DNA of 64,000 nucleotides from Streptomyces sp. SCUT-3 (GCF_014083985.1 NZ_CP046907.1:3448501-3512500), one strand, 5' to 3'. Shown: positions 27,799-37,525, numbered from the stretch's first letter. The notes: a model not told the origin generated them from the sequence alone. Program-made: numbers and translations.

Positions 27799-28803
27799 TC
27801 AGTCCGGCCCGGTCCGGGCGGAGCCGTCGCCGCCCGGGCCGTCCGGGCCGGCCGGGTGCTGCCAGGGGGCGCCGGGGACGACCATCGGGCCGCCGGTGAC
27901 CGGGTCGGGGACGACCACGGACTCCAGGCCGAAGACCTCGCGCACCAGTTCCGCGGTGACGACGTCGCCGGGCGGGCCCTCGGCCACGATCCGCCCGCCC
28001 CTCATGGCCACCAGGTGGTCGGCGTACCGGGCGGCCTGGTTGAGGTCGTGCAGGACCGCGACGACGGTGCGGCCGCGCTCACGGTTGAGGCGGCGCACCA
28101 GGTCCAGGACCTCCACCTGGTGGGCGATGTCCAGGTAGGTGGTGGGCTCGTCGAGCAGCAGCAGGTCGGTCTCCTGGGCCAGGGCCATGGCGATCCAGAC
28201 CCGCTGCCGCTGCCCGCCGGACAGTTCGTCGACCGGGCGGTCGGCCAGCTCCGCGGTGGCGGTGCGTTCCATGGCGTCGGCCACCGCGGCCTCGTCCGCC
28301 CCGGACCACTGCTGCCACCAGCGCTGGTGCGGCTGCCGCCCGCGCGCGACAAGGTCGGCCACGGTGATCCCGTCCGGTGCCACCGGGGCCTGCGGCAGCA
28401 GCCCGAGCGTCCGGGCGATCCGGCGCGTGGGCAGGCGCGCCAGTTCCTCGCCGTCCAGCAGGACCGCGCCGGAGACCGGCCTGAGGAGCCTGCCGAGGGC
28501 GCGCAGCAGTGTCGACTTGCCGCAGGCGTTGGGGCCGACGATCACGGTGACCCCGCCGTCCGGGACCCGCAGGTCCAGGCCGTCGACGACCGTGCGGTCC
28601 TCGTAGGCGAGGGTCAGGGAGCGCGCAGCCAGGCGGGTGTCCGCGGCAGGGGAGGGACGGACGGCGGGGCGGCCGCCCGCCCGGGACGCGCCCGTGCCGG
28701 GCGGCGTGCCCGTGCCGGGCGGCGTGCCCGTGCCGGGCCGGGCGTCCGTGCCGGGCCGGGCGTCCGTGCCGGGGGTGTCCGGGCGGGAGGGGACGGGGTT
28801 CAC
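27799..28803 (-). CDS. Siderophore ABC transporter ATPase (FepC type)
   Basis: The protein has 334 residues from GTG 28803, which overlaps the permease stop (GTGA). It shows Walker [11 protein letters not shown]-loop [10 protein letters not shown], signature [17 protein letters not shown], Walker [13 protein letters not shown] and the H-loop HDLNQAARY. It powers import by the two FecCD permeases. The first 50 residues are an unusual repeat-built leader ([20 protein letters not shown]), encoded by tandem 18-bp units. The true start could lie further in, at the ABC core near residue 55. Confidence 0.92.
   Translation of the reverse strand: MNPVPSRPDTPGTDARPGTDARPGTGTPPGTGTPPGTGASRAGGRPAVRPSPAADTRLAARSLTLAYEDRTVVDGLDLRVPDGGVTVIVGPNACGKSTLLRALGRLLRPVSGAVLLDGEELARLPTRRIARTLGLLPQAPVAPDGITVADLVARGRQPHQRWWQQWSGADEAAVADAMERTATAELADRPVDELSGGQRQRVWIAMALAQETDLLLLDEPTTYLDIAHQVEVLDLVRRLNRERGRTVVAVLHDLNQAARYADHLVAMRGGRIVAEGPPGDVVTAELVREVFGLESVVVPDPVTGGPMVVPGAPWQHPAGPDGPGGDGSARTGPD
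28689..28775. repeat. Tandem 18-bp repeats in the ATPase N-terminus
   Basis: About five units of GTGCCCGTGCCGGGCGGC and its variant CGTCCGTGCCGGGCCGGG sit head to tail and encode the PGT-rich leader of the ABC ATPase. Confidence 0.75.
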
Positions 28804-29969
28804 GAGGTGCCTCCGGTACGGCCGGTACGGCTGCCGCGTCCGCCGCGTCCGCCGCGTCCGCCGCGTCCGCCGCGTCCGCCGCGGACGATCAGCCACATCA
28901 GGTAAGGGGCGCCCACGGCGGCGGTGAGCACGCCGACCGGCAGCTCTGTCGGGGCGAACAGTGTGCGGGCCAGGGCGTCCGCGACGATCACGACCAGGGC
29001 GCCCGTCAGGGCCGAGCACAGCAGCGGGATCCCGGCGGTCCGGGTCAGGCGCCGGGCGACCTGCGGGGCGACCAGGGCCACGAAGTCCACCGGGCCGGCC
29101 GCGCCCGTGGCCGTGGAGGCCAGGACCACGCCGAGCAGCACCAGTCCGAGCCGCACCCGGTTCAGCCGCACGCCGAGGGCGGTGGCCGTGAGGTCGTCCA
29201 GGGCCACCGTGCGCTGCGCCCGCGCCGCCCACAGCAGGAACGGGAGGAGGGCCAGGAGGGTCCACAGCAGGGGCAGGGACTGCTCCCAGCCGCGGCCGTT
29301 GAGCGAGCCGGTCAGCCACACCTTCGCCTGTTGGGCGGTCAGCTGGTCGCCCTTGGTGAGGAACAGCTGGGTCAGTGAGGCGAGCGCCACCGAGAAGCCG
29401 ATGCCGACCAGGACGAGGCGTGCGGCGTGCAGCCCGTCGCGCCAGGCGAAGACGTGGACCAGGGCGGCGGCCAGCAGCCCGCCCGCCACCGACAGCCACG
29501 GCAGCACCTGCCAGGAGCCGATGCCGAACGTGATCGCCGCGACCGTCACCGCGCCCGCGCCGTGGGAGATGCCGATGACGTCGGGGCTGGCCAGCGGGTT
29601 GCGGGCCACGGTCTGGATCAGCGCGCCGGCCGCGCCGAAGGCCAGGCCCACCAGCAGGCCGGTCACCAGGCGGGGCAGGCGCAGCGTGCCCACCACCAGC
29701 TCGTGCGGGCCCGGGCGGCCCGCCACGGCCGCGAGGACGTCGCCGGGAGGGATCCAGGTCCGGCCCGTGCCCAGCGCCACCACGCACGCGGCGGCCAGCA
29801 GCACCGCCAGCACCGCGGCCACCGCGGCCGACCGGCGGTGCACCAGGAAGGACGCCCCCGGCCCGCGGAACAGGGCGTACCCGGCGGGGCGGACCGCACG
29901 CGGCCCGCCTGCCGCGGCAGCCGCAGCGGGGGCGGGGGAGGCGGTGGGGGCGGGGGACGGGGTGCTCAC
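28800..29969 (-). CDS. Siderophore ABC permease, FecCD family (second)
   Basis: The 389-residue membrane protein starts at GTG 29969, overlapping the first permease stop by four bases. About nine to ten transmembrane helices are visible, with the FecCD signature [20 protein letters not shown] and [16 protein letters not shown]. It pairs with the first permease to form the channel. It ends in a Gly/Arg repeat tail ([10 protein letters not shown]) not expected in the family; this tail would be cytosolic. Confidence 0.92.
   Translation of the reverse strand: MSTPSPAPTASPAPAAAAAAGGPRAVRPAGYALFRGPGASFLVHRRSAAVAAVLAVLLAAACVVALGTGRTWIPPGDVLAAVAGRPGPHELVVGTLRLPRLVTGLLVGLAFGAAGALIQTVARNPLASPDVIGISHGAGAVTVAAITFGIGSWQVLPWLSVAGGLLAAALVHVFAWRDGLHAARLVLVGIGFSVALASLTQLFLTKGDQLTAQQAKVWLTGSLNGRGWEQSLPLLWTLLALLPFLLWAARAQRTVALDDLTATALGVRLNRVRLGLVLLGVVLASTATGAAGPVDFVALVAPQVARRLTRTAGIPLLCSALTGALVVIVADALARTLFAPTELPVGVLTAAVGAPYLMWLIVRGGRGGRGGRGGRGGRGSRTGRTGGTS
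28834..28880. repeat. Tandem 9-bp repeats at the permease C-terminus
   Basis: Five or so copies of CCGCGTCCG encode the [11 protein letters not shown] tail of the upstream permease on the minus strand. Such perfect short repeats can slip and change length. Confidence 0.75.
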
Positions 29970-31117
29970 GCCGCGACCACCGCCCTGCGCCGCACCGTCG
30001 CCACCAGGAACGGGACGCCGACGAGGGCGGTCATCACCCCGGCCGGGACCTCCGAGGGCGGGAAGACGATCCGCCCCACCACGTCGGACAGCAGCAGCAT
30101 CACGGGCCCGAGGAGGAGGCAGGCGGCCAGCAGCCGCCGGTGGTCGGCGCCCACCAGGGCCCGGGCGACGTGCGGCACGGCCAGGCCGACGAAGGCGACC
30201 GGCCCGGCCGCGGCCACCGCGGCCCCGGTCAGCACCGTCGCCCCGGCCGCACCGGTGACCCGCACCACCGCCACGTTCTGCCCCAGCCCCCTGGCCGTGT
30301 CGTCGCCGAGCGCCAGCGCGTCCAGGCCGCGGGCCGCCACGAGCACCAGCACCGCCCCGGCGGCCAGGAACGGCAGGACCTGCGAGGCGACGTCCGTGCC
30401 GCGCCCGGAGAGCGCGCCGACCTGCCAGAAGCGGAACTCGTCGTTGACGGTGGCGTCGGTCGTCACGACGGCCGAGATCACGGCCACCGCGAACGCGTTG
30501 ACCGCCGCGCCCGCCAGCGCCAGCTTCACCGGCGTCGCGCCGCCGCGCCCGCCGCGCCCGCCCGCCGCCACCGCGTACGCCACCACCGCGGCGGCCGCGG
30601 CACCGGCGAAGGCGAACCACACGTAGCCGGACAGGGTGTGCACCCCGAACAGGGCGATGGCCAGGACCACGCCGCACGAGGCGCCCTGGCCGAGGCCGAG
30701 GACGCCGGGCTCGGCGATCGGGTTGCGGGTGAGGCCCTGCAGCACCGCGCCGGCCAGGCCGAGCGCCGCGCCGACCATCAGGCCGATCACCGTGCGGGGC
30801 AGCCGCATCTCCAGCACGACCCGGGCCTCGGCACCGTCTCCGCCGTGCAGCAGGGCCCGCAGCACCTCGGCCGGCGGAATCGGCCGGCTCCCGACCGCGA
30901 GGCTGAGCAGCAGTGTGAGCAGCAGGGCGAGCAGCAGCACCGCCCATGCCGCGCCCGCCCGGAGGGGGCGGCGCCCGCGGGCACGGTCGTCGCCGGACGG
31001 TCTGCCGGGTGGGGCGCCGGACGGTCTGCCGGACGGGGTGCCCGGCGGGTCGGCGTGCGGACCGTCGTGCGAACGGCCGGACGGGCCGCCGTCGGACTCC
31101 GGGAGCATCGCGTCCAT
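29966..31117 (-). CDS. Siderophore ABC permease, FecCD family (first)
   Basis: The 383-residue membrane protein is the first gene of the iron operon. FecCD signatures are [20 protein letters not shown] and [16 protein letters not shown]; the C-terminus contains [21 protein letters not shown]. The start is uncertain: ATG 31117, ATG 31108 or GTG 31180 all precede a Gly/Pro/Ser-rich stretch of about 50 residues. An iron box covers 31185-31203, directly upstream, so iron-loaded DmdR1 should repress the operon. Overlaps of four bases link it to the next two genes. Confidence 0.9.
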   Translation of the reverse strand: MDAMLPESDGGPSGRSHDGPHADPPGTPSGRPSGAPPGRPSGDDRARGRRPLRAGAAWAVLLLALLLTLLLSLAVGSRPIPPAEVLRALLHGGDGAEARVVLEMRLPRTVIGLMVGAALGLAGAVLQGLTRNPIAEPGVLGLGQGASCGVVLAIALFGVHTLSGYVWFAFAGAAAAAVVAYAVAAGGRGGRGGATPVKLALAGAAVNAFAVAVISAVVTTDATVNDEFRFWQVGALSGRGTDVASQVLPFLAAGAVLVLVAARGLDALALGDDTARGLGQNVAVVRVTGAAGATVLTGAAVAAAGPVAFVGLAVPHVARALVGADHRRLLAACLLLGPVMLLLSDVVGRIVFPPSEVPAGVMTALVGVPFLVATVRRRAVVAA

Positions 31118-31184
31118 TTCCGTCGAGTGGCAGGGGCAGGGGCAGGCGGCAGGGGGCGGCGGCAGCCGTTCCACCGGCACCCGG

Positions 31185-31203
31185 TCAGCTTAGGCTTCCC
31201 TAA
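31185..31203. promoter_or_regulatory. Iron box (DmdR1/IdeR operator)
   Basis: TCAGCTTAGGCTTCCCTAA matches 15 of 19 positions of the actinobacterial iron-box consensus TTAGGTTAGGCTAACCTAA. It lies between the divergent siderophore permease and HAD phosphatase genes, within a promoter distance of both. Confidence 0.82.
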
Positions 31204-31262
31204 TTATGCAGATGCGACGGAGGCGGGGGAGCGCGGATGCCGCACAAGGGACAATGGATGCC

Positions 31263-31916
31263 ATGGCCAACGAATCAGTGACCCTCGGCGGTGCCCCGTT
31301 CACCGTCGGTTTCGACCTCGACATGACCCTCATCGACTCCCGCCCCGGCATCAGGGCGGTGTACGAGCGGCTGTCGCAGGAGTGCGGCCACTGGATCGAC
31401 TGCGACCTCGTGGTCAGCCGCCTGGGGCCGCCGCTGGAGGACGAGCTGGCCAACTGGGTGCCGGCCGAGAAGGTCGCCCCGCTCGCCGACCGCTTCCGCG
31501 AGCTCTACCCGGACCTGGCGATAGCCCCCGCCCGGGCGCTGCCCGGCGCGGCCGAGGCGCTGGAGGCGGTGCGCTCGCACGGCGGCCGCGCCGTCGTGGT
31601 CACCGCGAAGTACGAGCCCAACGCCCGGCTGCACCTCAAGCACTTGGGCCTGGCCGCCGACGCGGTGCGCGGCTGGCTGTGGGCGGAGGCCAAGGGCGAG
31701 GCGCTGATCGAGTACGGCGCCTCCGTGTACGTCGGCGACCACGCGGGCGACGTCCGGGGCGCACGGATCGCGGGGGCGTACAGCGTCGCCGTCGCCACCG
31801 GACCGCTGGACGCCCACGGGCTGCGCGCGGCCGGCGCCGACGTGGTGCTGGAGGACCTGACGGCCTTCCCGGCCTGGCTGGACGGTCACGTGGCAGGCGG
31901 CGCCCTCGCGCGGTAG
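31263..31916 (+). CDS. HAD-superfamily hydrolase (phosphoglycolate phosphatase-like)
   Basis: The 217-residue HAD hydrolase starts at ATG 31263 (ATG 31254 is also possible; AAGGGA lies just before). The nucleophile motif is GFDLDMTLIDS near residues 17-27, then VVTAK (motif II) and YVGDHAGDVRGAR (motif III/IV). The cap region spans about 30-90. It removes phosphate from a small metabolite; the pattern is that of Gph/PGP-like enzymes but the substrate cannot be fixed. It is divergent from the iron operon and shares its control region. Confidence 0.85.
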   Translation: MANESVTLGGAPFTVGFDLDMTLIDSRPGIRAVYERLSQECGHWIDCDLVVSRLGPPLEDELANWVPAEKVAPLADRFRELYPDLAIAPARALPGAAEALEAVRSHGGRAVVVTAKYEPNARLHLKHLGLAADAVRGWLWAEAKGEALIEYGASVYVGDHAGDVRGARIAGAYSVAVATGPLDAHGLRAAGADVVLEDLTAFPAWLDGHVAGGALAR

Positions 31917-31934
31917 TGCGGTCGTGAGGCCGGG

Positions 31935-32171
31935 TCAGGACTCGCGGGCCCGGCGCCGCTGCACGTGCGCGGAACGCAGCAGCCCGGCCATGGCCATGGC
32001 GAAGCCCACGCCCATCAGCATGGAGACTAGGTAGGCCGCGGTCGGCAGCGGTTTCCAGCCCAGGAACAGGGGGGCCACGGTGACCACGGTGGCCACGGCG
32101 CCGACGAGGAAGACGACGGCGCCGGCCCTGACGAGGCCGTCGCCCGCATGTGCGGTGGTTTCGTTGCTCAC
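31935..32171 (-). CDS. Small two-helix membrane protein
   Basis: The protein has 78 residues from GTG 32171 with CTGGAG upstream. Two hydrophobic helices, at about 14-36 (GLVRAGAVVFLVGAVATVVT) and 44-65 (TAAYLVSMLMGVGFAMAMAG), are followed by a basic tail HVQRRRARES. No family recognised. It is divergent from the cold-shock gene. Confidence 0.65.
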   Translation of the reverse strand: MSNETTAHAGDGLVRAGAVVFLVGAVATVVTVAPLFLGWKPLPTAAYLVSMLMGVGFAMAMAGLLRSAHVQRRRARES

Positions 32172-32324
32172 CGCTCCAGGGTAGGCCGATGCACAGGGGC
32201 TGTCGGATCCGGCCAGGGCGCATCGCCACCGGTCCTCGGACCATTAGCCTGGTGGCAGCGGGTCACGGTGGCCCGCTGCAGTGTTGTTCAGAGCTGTTTT
32301 TCGATGACGAGGACGGGTCGGACG

Positions 32325-32708
32325 GTGCCTACCGGCAAGGTCAAGTGGTTCAACAGCGAGAAGGGCTTCGGCTTTCTCTCCCGCGACGACGGCGGTGACG
32401 TCTTCGTGCACTCGTCCGTTCTCCCGGCCGGCGTCGACGCGCTCAAGCCGGGCCAGCGCGTGGAGTTCGGGGTGGTCGCCGGCCAGCGCGGCGACCAGGC
32501 CCTGTCGGTTGTTTTGCTCGAGCCCACCCCGTCGGTCGCGGCCGCCCAGCGGGTCAAGCCGGACCAACTGGCCACGGTCACTCAGGACCTGACAACCCTC
32601 CTGGAGGGGTTGACGCCCATGCTCCAGCGCGGGCGCTACCCCGACCGGGCGCAGGGCAAGAAGATCGCCACGGCCCTGCGCTACGTCGCCGACCAGCTGG
32701 ACGTCTGA
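32325..32708 (+). CDS. Cold-shock domain protein with C-terminal extension
   Basis: The protein has 127 residues from GTG 32325. Residues 1-66 are a cold-shock domain with both RNA-binding motifs, KGFGFL and VFVHSSV, which melt RNA structure. Residues 67-127 form an extra helical region (QLATVTQDLTTLLEGLTPML, ATALRYVADQLDV) not found in CspA, typical of this larger actinobacterial type. It is a single gene ended by the hairpin at 32727-32766. Confidence 0.92.
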   Translation: MPTGKVKWFNSEKGFGFLSRDDGGDVFVHSSVLPAGVDALKPGQRVEFGVVAGQRGDQALSVVLLEPTPSVAAAQRVKPDQLATVTQDLTTLLEGLTPMLQRGRYPDRAQGKKIATALRYVADQLDV

Positions 32709-32726
32709 CCCCGGACACCCGGACAC

Positions 32727-32766
32727 CCGGACGCCCCGGGCCGGATCCCCGCCCCGGGGCGTCCGG
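32727..32766. terminator. Terminator between the cold-shock gene and mqnD
   Basis: Perfect 14-base arms (32727-32740 and 32753-32766) with a 12-base loop lie in the 114-base gap between convergent genes. Confidence 0.75.
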
Positions 32767-32822
32767 CCCGGGTTCCGGCGTGCCCGGGCCCGGACGCCCG
32801 GGTCCGCGCGTCCGCGGGGCCG

Positions 32823-33707
32823 CTATTCCGCCCCGGGGAAGGCCAGCGCGTCCCGGCCGAGCGCCGGGACCAGGCCCTCGGCCGCCGCACGGGTGAGCAG
32901 GCCGCGGACCGCCGCGTACCCCTCCTCGCCCAGGTCGGCCGTGAACTCGTTGACGTACAGGCCGATGTGCTGGTCGGCGACGGCCGGGTCCATCTCCTGG
33001 GCGTGCTCCAGCACGTAGGCGCGGGACGCCTCGGGGTCCGCCCACGCCTGCCGCACGGACTCGCGGATCGAGTCGGCGAGCAGCCGCAGCCGTTCCTCGC
33101 CCAGGGACCGCTTGGCGATGATCGCCCCCAGCGGGATCGGCAGGCCGGTCGCCTCCTCCCACGCCTCGCCCATGTCGGCCAGGCTGTGCAGGCCGTAGGA
33201 GGGGTAGGTGAACCGTGCCTCGTGGATGACCAGCCCGGCGTCCACCCGGCCGTCCCGCACGGCCGGCATGATCTCGTGGAACGGCAGGACCAGTATCCGG
33301 CCGACCCCGCCCGGCACCGCCTTCGCCGCCCACAGCCGGAAGAGGAGGTAGGCGGTGGAGCGTTCGCTCGGCACCGCCACCGTCGCCCCCGACAGGCTCT
33401 CGGCGGACCGCTCGTCCCGGGTCAGCACCAGGGGGCCGCAGCCGCGCCCCAGCGCCCCGCCGCACGGCAGCAGCGCGTACTCCCGCAGCACCCACGGCAG
33501 CACCGCGTACGAGACCTTCAGCACGTCGGACTCGCCGCGCTCCGCCATGCCGTTGGTGACGTCGATGTCCGCGAAGGTGACGGCCGGCTCCGGTGCGCCC
33601 GGCACCCGGCCGTGGGCCCACGCGTGGAAGACGAACGTGTCGTTGGGGCAGGGGGAGTAGGCGATCCGCAGGGGGGAGGGGGAGGGGGCGGGTACGGGGC
33701 TGCTCAT
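32823..33707 (-). CDS. mqnD: 1,4-dihydroxy-6-naphthoate synthase MqnD
   Basis: The 294-residue enzyme of the futalosine menaquinone pathway converts cyclic dehypoxanthinyl futalosine to 1,4-dihydroxy-6-naphthoate. The signature RIAYSPCPNDTFVFHAW is near the start, and VTNGMAERGESDVLKVSYA and PLGAIIAKRSLGEE follow. The fold is that of a periplasmic-binding protein but there is no signal peptide. Its ATG overlaps the mqnB stop (ATGA), so the two pathway steps are translationally coupled. Streptomyces use this route instead of the classical Men pathway. Confidence 0.95.
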   Translation of the reverse strand: MSSPVPAPSPSPLRIAYSPCPNDTFVFHAWAHGRVPGAPEPAVTFADIDVTNGMAERGESDVLKVSYAVLPWVLREYALLPCGGALGRGCGPLVLTRDERSAESLSGATVAVPSERSTAYLLFRLWAAKAVPGGVGRILVLPFHEIMPAVRDGRVDAGLVIHEARFTYPSYGLHSLADMGEAWEEATGLPIPLGAIIAKRSLGEERLRLLADSIRESVRQAWADPEASRAYVLEHAQEMDPAVADQHIGLYVNEFTADLGEEGYAAVRGLLTRAAAEGLVPALGRDALAFPGAE

Positions 33708-34633
33708 GGAGCTGGGGCCTCCAGGGAGTCGAGAACGGACGAGAGCCCGCCGAAGGCGCCGGACAGGGCGGTCAGCGCGTCGCCGATCCGCCAGGCGGCG
33801 CGGTCCCGCGGGCCCACCGGGTTGGAGACCGCACGCACCTCCAGCACCGGGACGCCGTGCGCGGCGGCGGCCTCGGCCACGCCGAAGCCCTCCATGCCCT
33901 CCGCCGCGGCGCCGGGGTGACGCGCCGCCAGTTCGGCGGCCCGCTCGGCGGTCCCGGTGACCGTGGAGACGGTCAGCACCGGCCCGCACACGGCGCCCAG
34001 CGCCCCGGCGACGGCGGCCCGCAGTCCGGGCGGCGGGACGTGGGAGGACGTGCCGAAGCCCAGCTCGGACACGGGGACGAAGCCGGGGCCGGGAAGGGGC
34101 TCGGCAGGAGGCCCGGGAACGGGCGGGACCGGCACGGCGGCCTCCGGCACGGCGGCCTCCGGTGAGGGAGCCGGCAGGTCCGGGGTGTTCAGAGCGTCCG
34201 GGGCGTCCGGGCTGTCCGGCGCGGGAGCTGGGGCGCCGGTCCGGGCGGCGGGCGGAGGAGCCTGCGGGGGCGGGACTCGGGCGGGCGGGGTCTGCGCGCC
34301 CAGGTCGGCGGCGACGATCTCGTCCGCCACGACGACGGAGCCCAGGGGCGCGACGGGCAGGAAGCCCCCGGCGATCCCGGAGGCCACCACCAGGTCGTAG
34401 GGGTGCCCGGCCAGCTCCGCCGCGGTCAGCGCGGCGGAGGTCCCGGCCGCGGCGGCGGCCGGGCCGACCCCGGCCGCCAGCAGGTCCGCGCGGTGCCGCC
34501 CGTCCCTCAGGACCAGCAGGGAACGGCGGCCGGGCAGGGCCTCCTCCTCCGGAGCGTCCCGGAACCGGGCAGCCAGACCGGTGGCGGCGGAGTCGCGCTC
34601 CACCGCCACCGCGGTCACCACGAGCAGTCGCAT
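33704..34633 (-). CDS. mqnB: Futalosine hydrolase MqnB with a Pro/Ala insertion
   Basis: The 309-residue nucleosidase releases hypoxanthine from futalosine (or adenine from the 6-amino form) in menaquinone synthesis. The nucleoside phosphorylase-like core is clear: LVVTAVAVERDSA, YDLVVASGIAGGFLP, GSVVVADEIVAADLGAQTP, then GMEGFGVAEAAAAHGVPVLE and VRAVSNPVGPRD. The usual length is about 220-240. The surplus comes from a Pro/Ala-rich insertion at about 115-185, between the ADLGAQTP and FVPVSELGFG segments. It ends overlapping mqnD and starts 26 bases after the DUF2771 gene in the same operon. Confidence 0.93.
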   Translation of the reverse strand: MRLLVVTAVAVERDSAATGLAARFRDAPEEEALPGRRSLLVLRDGRHRADLLAAGVGPAAAAAGTSAALTAAELAGHPYDLVVASGIAGGFLPVAPLGSVVVADEIVAADLGAQTPPARVPPPQAPPPAARTGAPAPAPDSPDAPDALNTPDLPAPSPEAAVPEAAVPVPPVPGPPAEPLPGPGFVPVSELGFGTSSHVPPPGLRAAVAGALGAVCGPVLTVSTVTGTAERAAELAARHPGAAAEGMEGFGVAEAAAAHGVPVLEVRAVSNPVGPRDRAAWRIGDALTALSGAFGGLSSVLDSLEAPAP

Positions 34634-34659
34634 CGTCGGGCAGGCCGTGGGTGAGGAGG

Positions 34660-35130
34660 TCAGTCCGTCTGCTTCAGCTTGAAGTTCCACACACCGCTGG
34701 TGGTGCCGGGCTTCTCACCCTGGGCGATGATGCTGACCGTTGCGGTCTTCGCACCCTGGCCGCCCTGTGCGGCCGCCTGGAAGAACGACTGCCCGGTGAA
34801 GTAGGTGTAGGTCTTCTCGATCGGCTTGTTGATGGCGGGCTGGTTGTTGATCGCGATGATCCAGCCCTGCTCGGCGATCTTCGGGTCGACGCCGAACCGC
34901 ACCTCGGTCTCCGGGGAGACCTCGATGGTCTTGGCCGACCCGGCGTTCTGGCACTTCTTCTGCTCGTTGGTCCCGAGAGCCTCGCCCTCGTTGTAGCAGC
35001 TGGCTTCGAAGCTGATGGAGTCGGAGCCTGCGGTCACCGTGGTAATCGGGGACGGCTTCTCGCAGGCGGCGAGCGCGAACAGCCCGAGGGTCACGGCGCC
35101 GATGGCGGCAGCACGGCGGCGAATGGTCAT
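34660..35130 (-). CDS. DUF2771 lipoprotein
   Basis: The 156-residue exported protein has signal peptide and lipobox LGLFALAAC (Cys at about 23). The mature part has two more cysteines (SCYNEGEALG, KKCQNAG) that could pair, and a beta-rich pattern (VWNFKLKQTD end). This matches the actinobacterial DUF2771 family of unknown function. It lies between the MFS gene and mqnB on the minus strand with gaps of 27 and 26 bases, so it is part of the operon. Confidence 0.85.
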   Translation of the reverse strand: MTIRRRAAAIGAVTLGLFALAACEKPSPITTVTAGSDSISFEASCYNEGEALGTNEQKKCQNAGSAKTIEVSPETEVRFGVDPKIAEQGWIIAINNQPAINKPIEKTYTYFTGQSFFQAAAQGGQGAKTATVSIIAQGEKPGTTSGVWNFKLKQTD

Positions 35131-35157
35131 GGACCCGAGGCTACCGGGCGGCCCGGC

Positions 35158-37112
35158 TCAGGCTGCGCGGGGGTACGGCGCGCCGCGCCGCGCGGCACGG
35201 ACCAGGCCCCTGGTCGTCGCGGCCGCGGCCACCGCCACCAGGGCCGCGGCCACCGCCAGGCCCAGCGTCCCGTTCAGCGGCAGCACGATGCCCAGCCCGC
35301 CGCCGACCACCCAGGACAGCTGCAGAGCCGTCTCGGACCGGGCGAAGGCGGAGGTGCGGACCTCCTCCGGGACGTCCCGCTGGATCAGCGCGTCCAGGGA
35401 GAGCTTGGCCAGCGCCTGGGCGAGCCCGGCGACCGCCGCGACCACCGCCAGCGTCACCGCCCCGTAGAGGGCCGCCGCGGGCAGTGCGGCGGCCAGGGCC
35501 AGGCCGAGGACCGCGGTGATGATCGTCTCGGGGCCGCGGGCCCTCAGCCAGGCGCCCAGGGTCGTCCCCAGCGCGTTGCCCGCGGCGGCCGCGACGGCCA
35601 CCAGGCCCAGCGCCACCGCGGCGCTCAGCCCCTCCGGCGGGCGCTCGCGCAGGAGGAAGGCCAGGAAGAGGGTGAGGAGGCCGGAGAAGGCGCGCAGGGC
35701 TGCGTTCGCCCGCAGCGCGTGCAGGACGGACGGGCCGACGGTCCGCAGCCCCGGCCGCCTCCGGGCCCGCCCGGAGACGGCGCCCGCCCCCGGGCCGCCC
35801 GCGACTCCGGCCCCCGCTGCCGGCCCGGCCGCGGCGGCGATCCCGGCGGCCGGAGGAAGGGGACAGAAAAAGGGGAGTGCCGATGCTCCGACCGGGGAAC
35901 CGAGGGGGCCGGGGAGGCCGGGTGCGCGGCGTCGGTCCGAGGTGCCGGGTCGGCCGGGACGGTCGGGGTGGTCGGGTCGGTCGGAGTGGTCGAGGTGGCC
36001 AGGGCGGTCGGGTGTGCCGCCCCGGCGCCTCGGACCGTAGGACCGGCGCCGCCTTCGACGCCCTCGGCGCGGCCGGCACCGGTGGCGGCACCTGCGGCAC
36101 CGCCGGCGGCGGCCGGAGACGTGTCCGGTGCCGTGCCCGCGGGCACGCACGCAGACGGTTTCGCAGCCTGCACCGGAGACGCCCCCGCCCCCGCCCCCGC
36201 GCCCGCCGCAGTGGCGGGTGCTGCGTCCGGGGAGCAGGACCCGGAGCCGGGTTCGGGATCGGAGCCGGGTTCGGGATCGGAACCGGGATCGGGCTCGGGG
36301 TCGGGATCGGGCTCGGGGTCGGAGCGGAGCAGGGCGCGTTCCTCGCCGCGTGCGGAGTCCACCGCGTGGGGGAGGGAGAACGCCAGCAGCGCCCCCGCCG
36401 AGAAGACGGCGAGAGCGCCGTACAGCGGCCAGGCCGGCCCCAGCAGGTGCAGCAGCGCGCCCACCGGTGCGGCCAGTCCCGTCGCCACCAGCCCGGCGAG
36501 CGTGACCCGGGAGTTCGCCCGCACCAGGGTGACCGCGGACGGCAGCAGGCGGGGCACCACGGCGCTGCGCACCACCCCGTACCCCTTGGACGCCACCAGG
36601 ACGCCCAGCGCGGCCGGGTACAGCTCCAGTCCGGCGTCCTCGACGCTGCCCGCCATCGCCCAGGCCAGGACCGCCCTGGCCAGCATCGACACCGCCACTG
36701 CCGCCCGCCGGCCGTGCGGCAGCCGGTCCAGCAGCGGGCCGATCACCGGGGCGAGCAGGACGAACGGCGCCATGGTGACCACCAGGTACAGGGCCACCCT
36801 GCCCCGTGCCTCGCCGACCGGTACGGAGAAGAAGATGGTCCCCGCGAGTGCGGCGGCGATCAGCATGTCGCCCGCGGAGTTCACCGCGTGCAGTTCGATC
36901 AGCTTGCCCAGTCCGGACTCGCCCGCGCCCTGCGCGTGGGTCGCCCGTCTGATCCGGGAGCCGGTCGCCCGCAGGGGGAGGACGGCGGCCCGGCCCGCGC
37001 CCCGCACGGCGCCGCGGGCCGCGCGGGAGACCGCGCGGCCCGCCCTGCGCAGTGGCCCGGGGGCGTCGTCATCGCCCTTGCGGGACGTCGGGTCGGCTGC
37101 CACGCCGCCCAT
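35158..37112 (-). pseudogene. MFS transporter split by a -1 frameshift
   Basis: One 12-helix transporter is spread over two frames. The N-terminal half runs from ATG 37112 (MGGVAADPTSRKGDD; helices from KLIELHAVNSAGDMLIAAAL to LYGALAVFSAGALLAFSLP) and, unshifted, would stop at 35625. The C-terminal half (VGPSVLHALRANAALRAFSG to the end at 35158) is in the -1 frame. Residue composition switches from one frame to the other at the homopolymer junction CCCCTTTTT (35867-35875, minus strand). A single missing base there, or -1 slippage on the heptamer CCCTTTT, restores 651 codons. A repetitive Asp/Pro/Glu/Ser and Ala/Gly linker joins the halves. Drug or metabolite export is a guess. Confidence 0.75.
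36245..36322. repeat. GGATCGGAGCCGGGTTC-type repeats in the MFS linker
   Basis: Imperfect tandem units (GGGTTCGGGATCGGAGCC and shorter GGGATCGGGCTC variants) encode the DPEPGSDPEPGS segment of the MFS linker on the minus strand. Confidence 0.7.
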
Positions 37113-37525
37113 CCTGCCCCAGCTTGTGGTGATCGATGCGGATGGCGACCGGTACGGGTGGCGGGTCGTCACCCGCCGCGCGGCGAACGGGGTACGGGCG
37201 GACACCGGGCCGCGGGGCGGCGGGCCCGCGGGGAACCCGGGCGGGAGACGCACGGGGAGGGCGGGCCGGGCGCGGGCGGCACGCATGCGGCACGCGGGCG
37301 GCACGGGGTGTGCTGGGACACGGGCGCGGAAGGGCGAGCTTTCGCAGGCCCGGACGCGACGGGTAGCGTGCCAACCGCGCATCCCTGGAGACGTGCCCCC
37401 GTTCCTTCGCGCAGAATGGAGCCCATGAGGCGTGTCCCGCCTCCGGGTGTCGACGCGGTCCCGAGGTCCGCTCCACCCGCCGGGTGGGCGCGTCCGCGAC
37501 ACGGCGTAGGAGAGAATCGATTCTT

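Noticed and set aside
28834-28880. CRISPR-like array in the iron operon
   Set aside because: Nine-base units without spacers, inside a coding frame; a simple tandem repeat.
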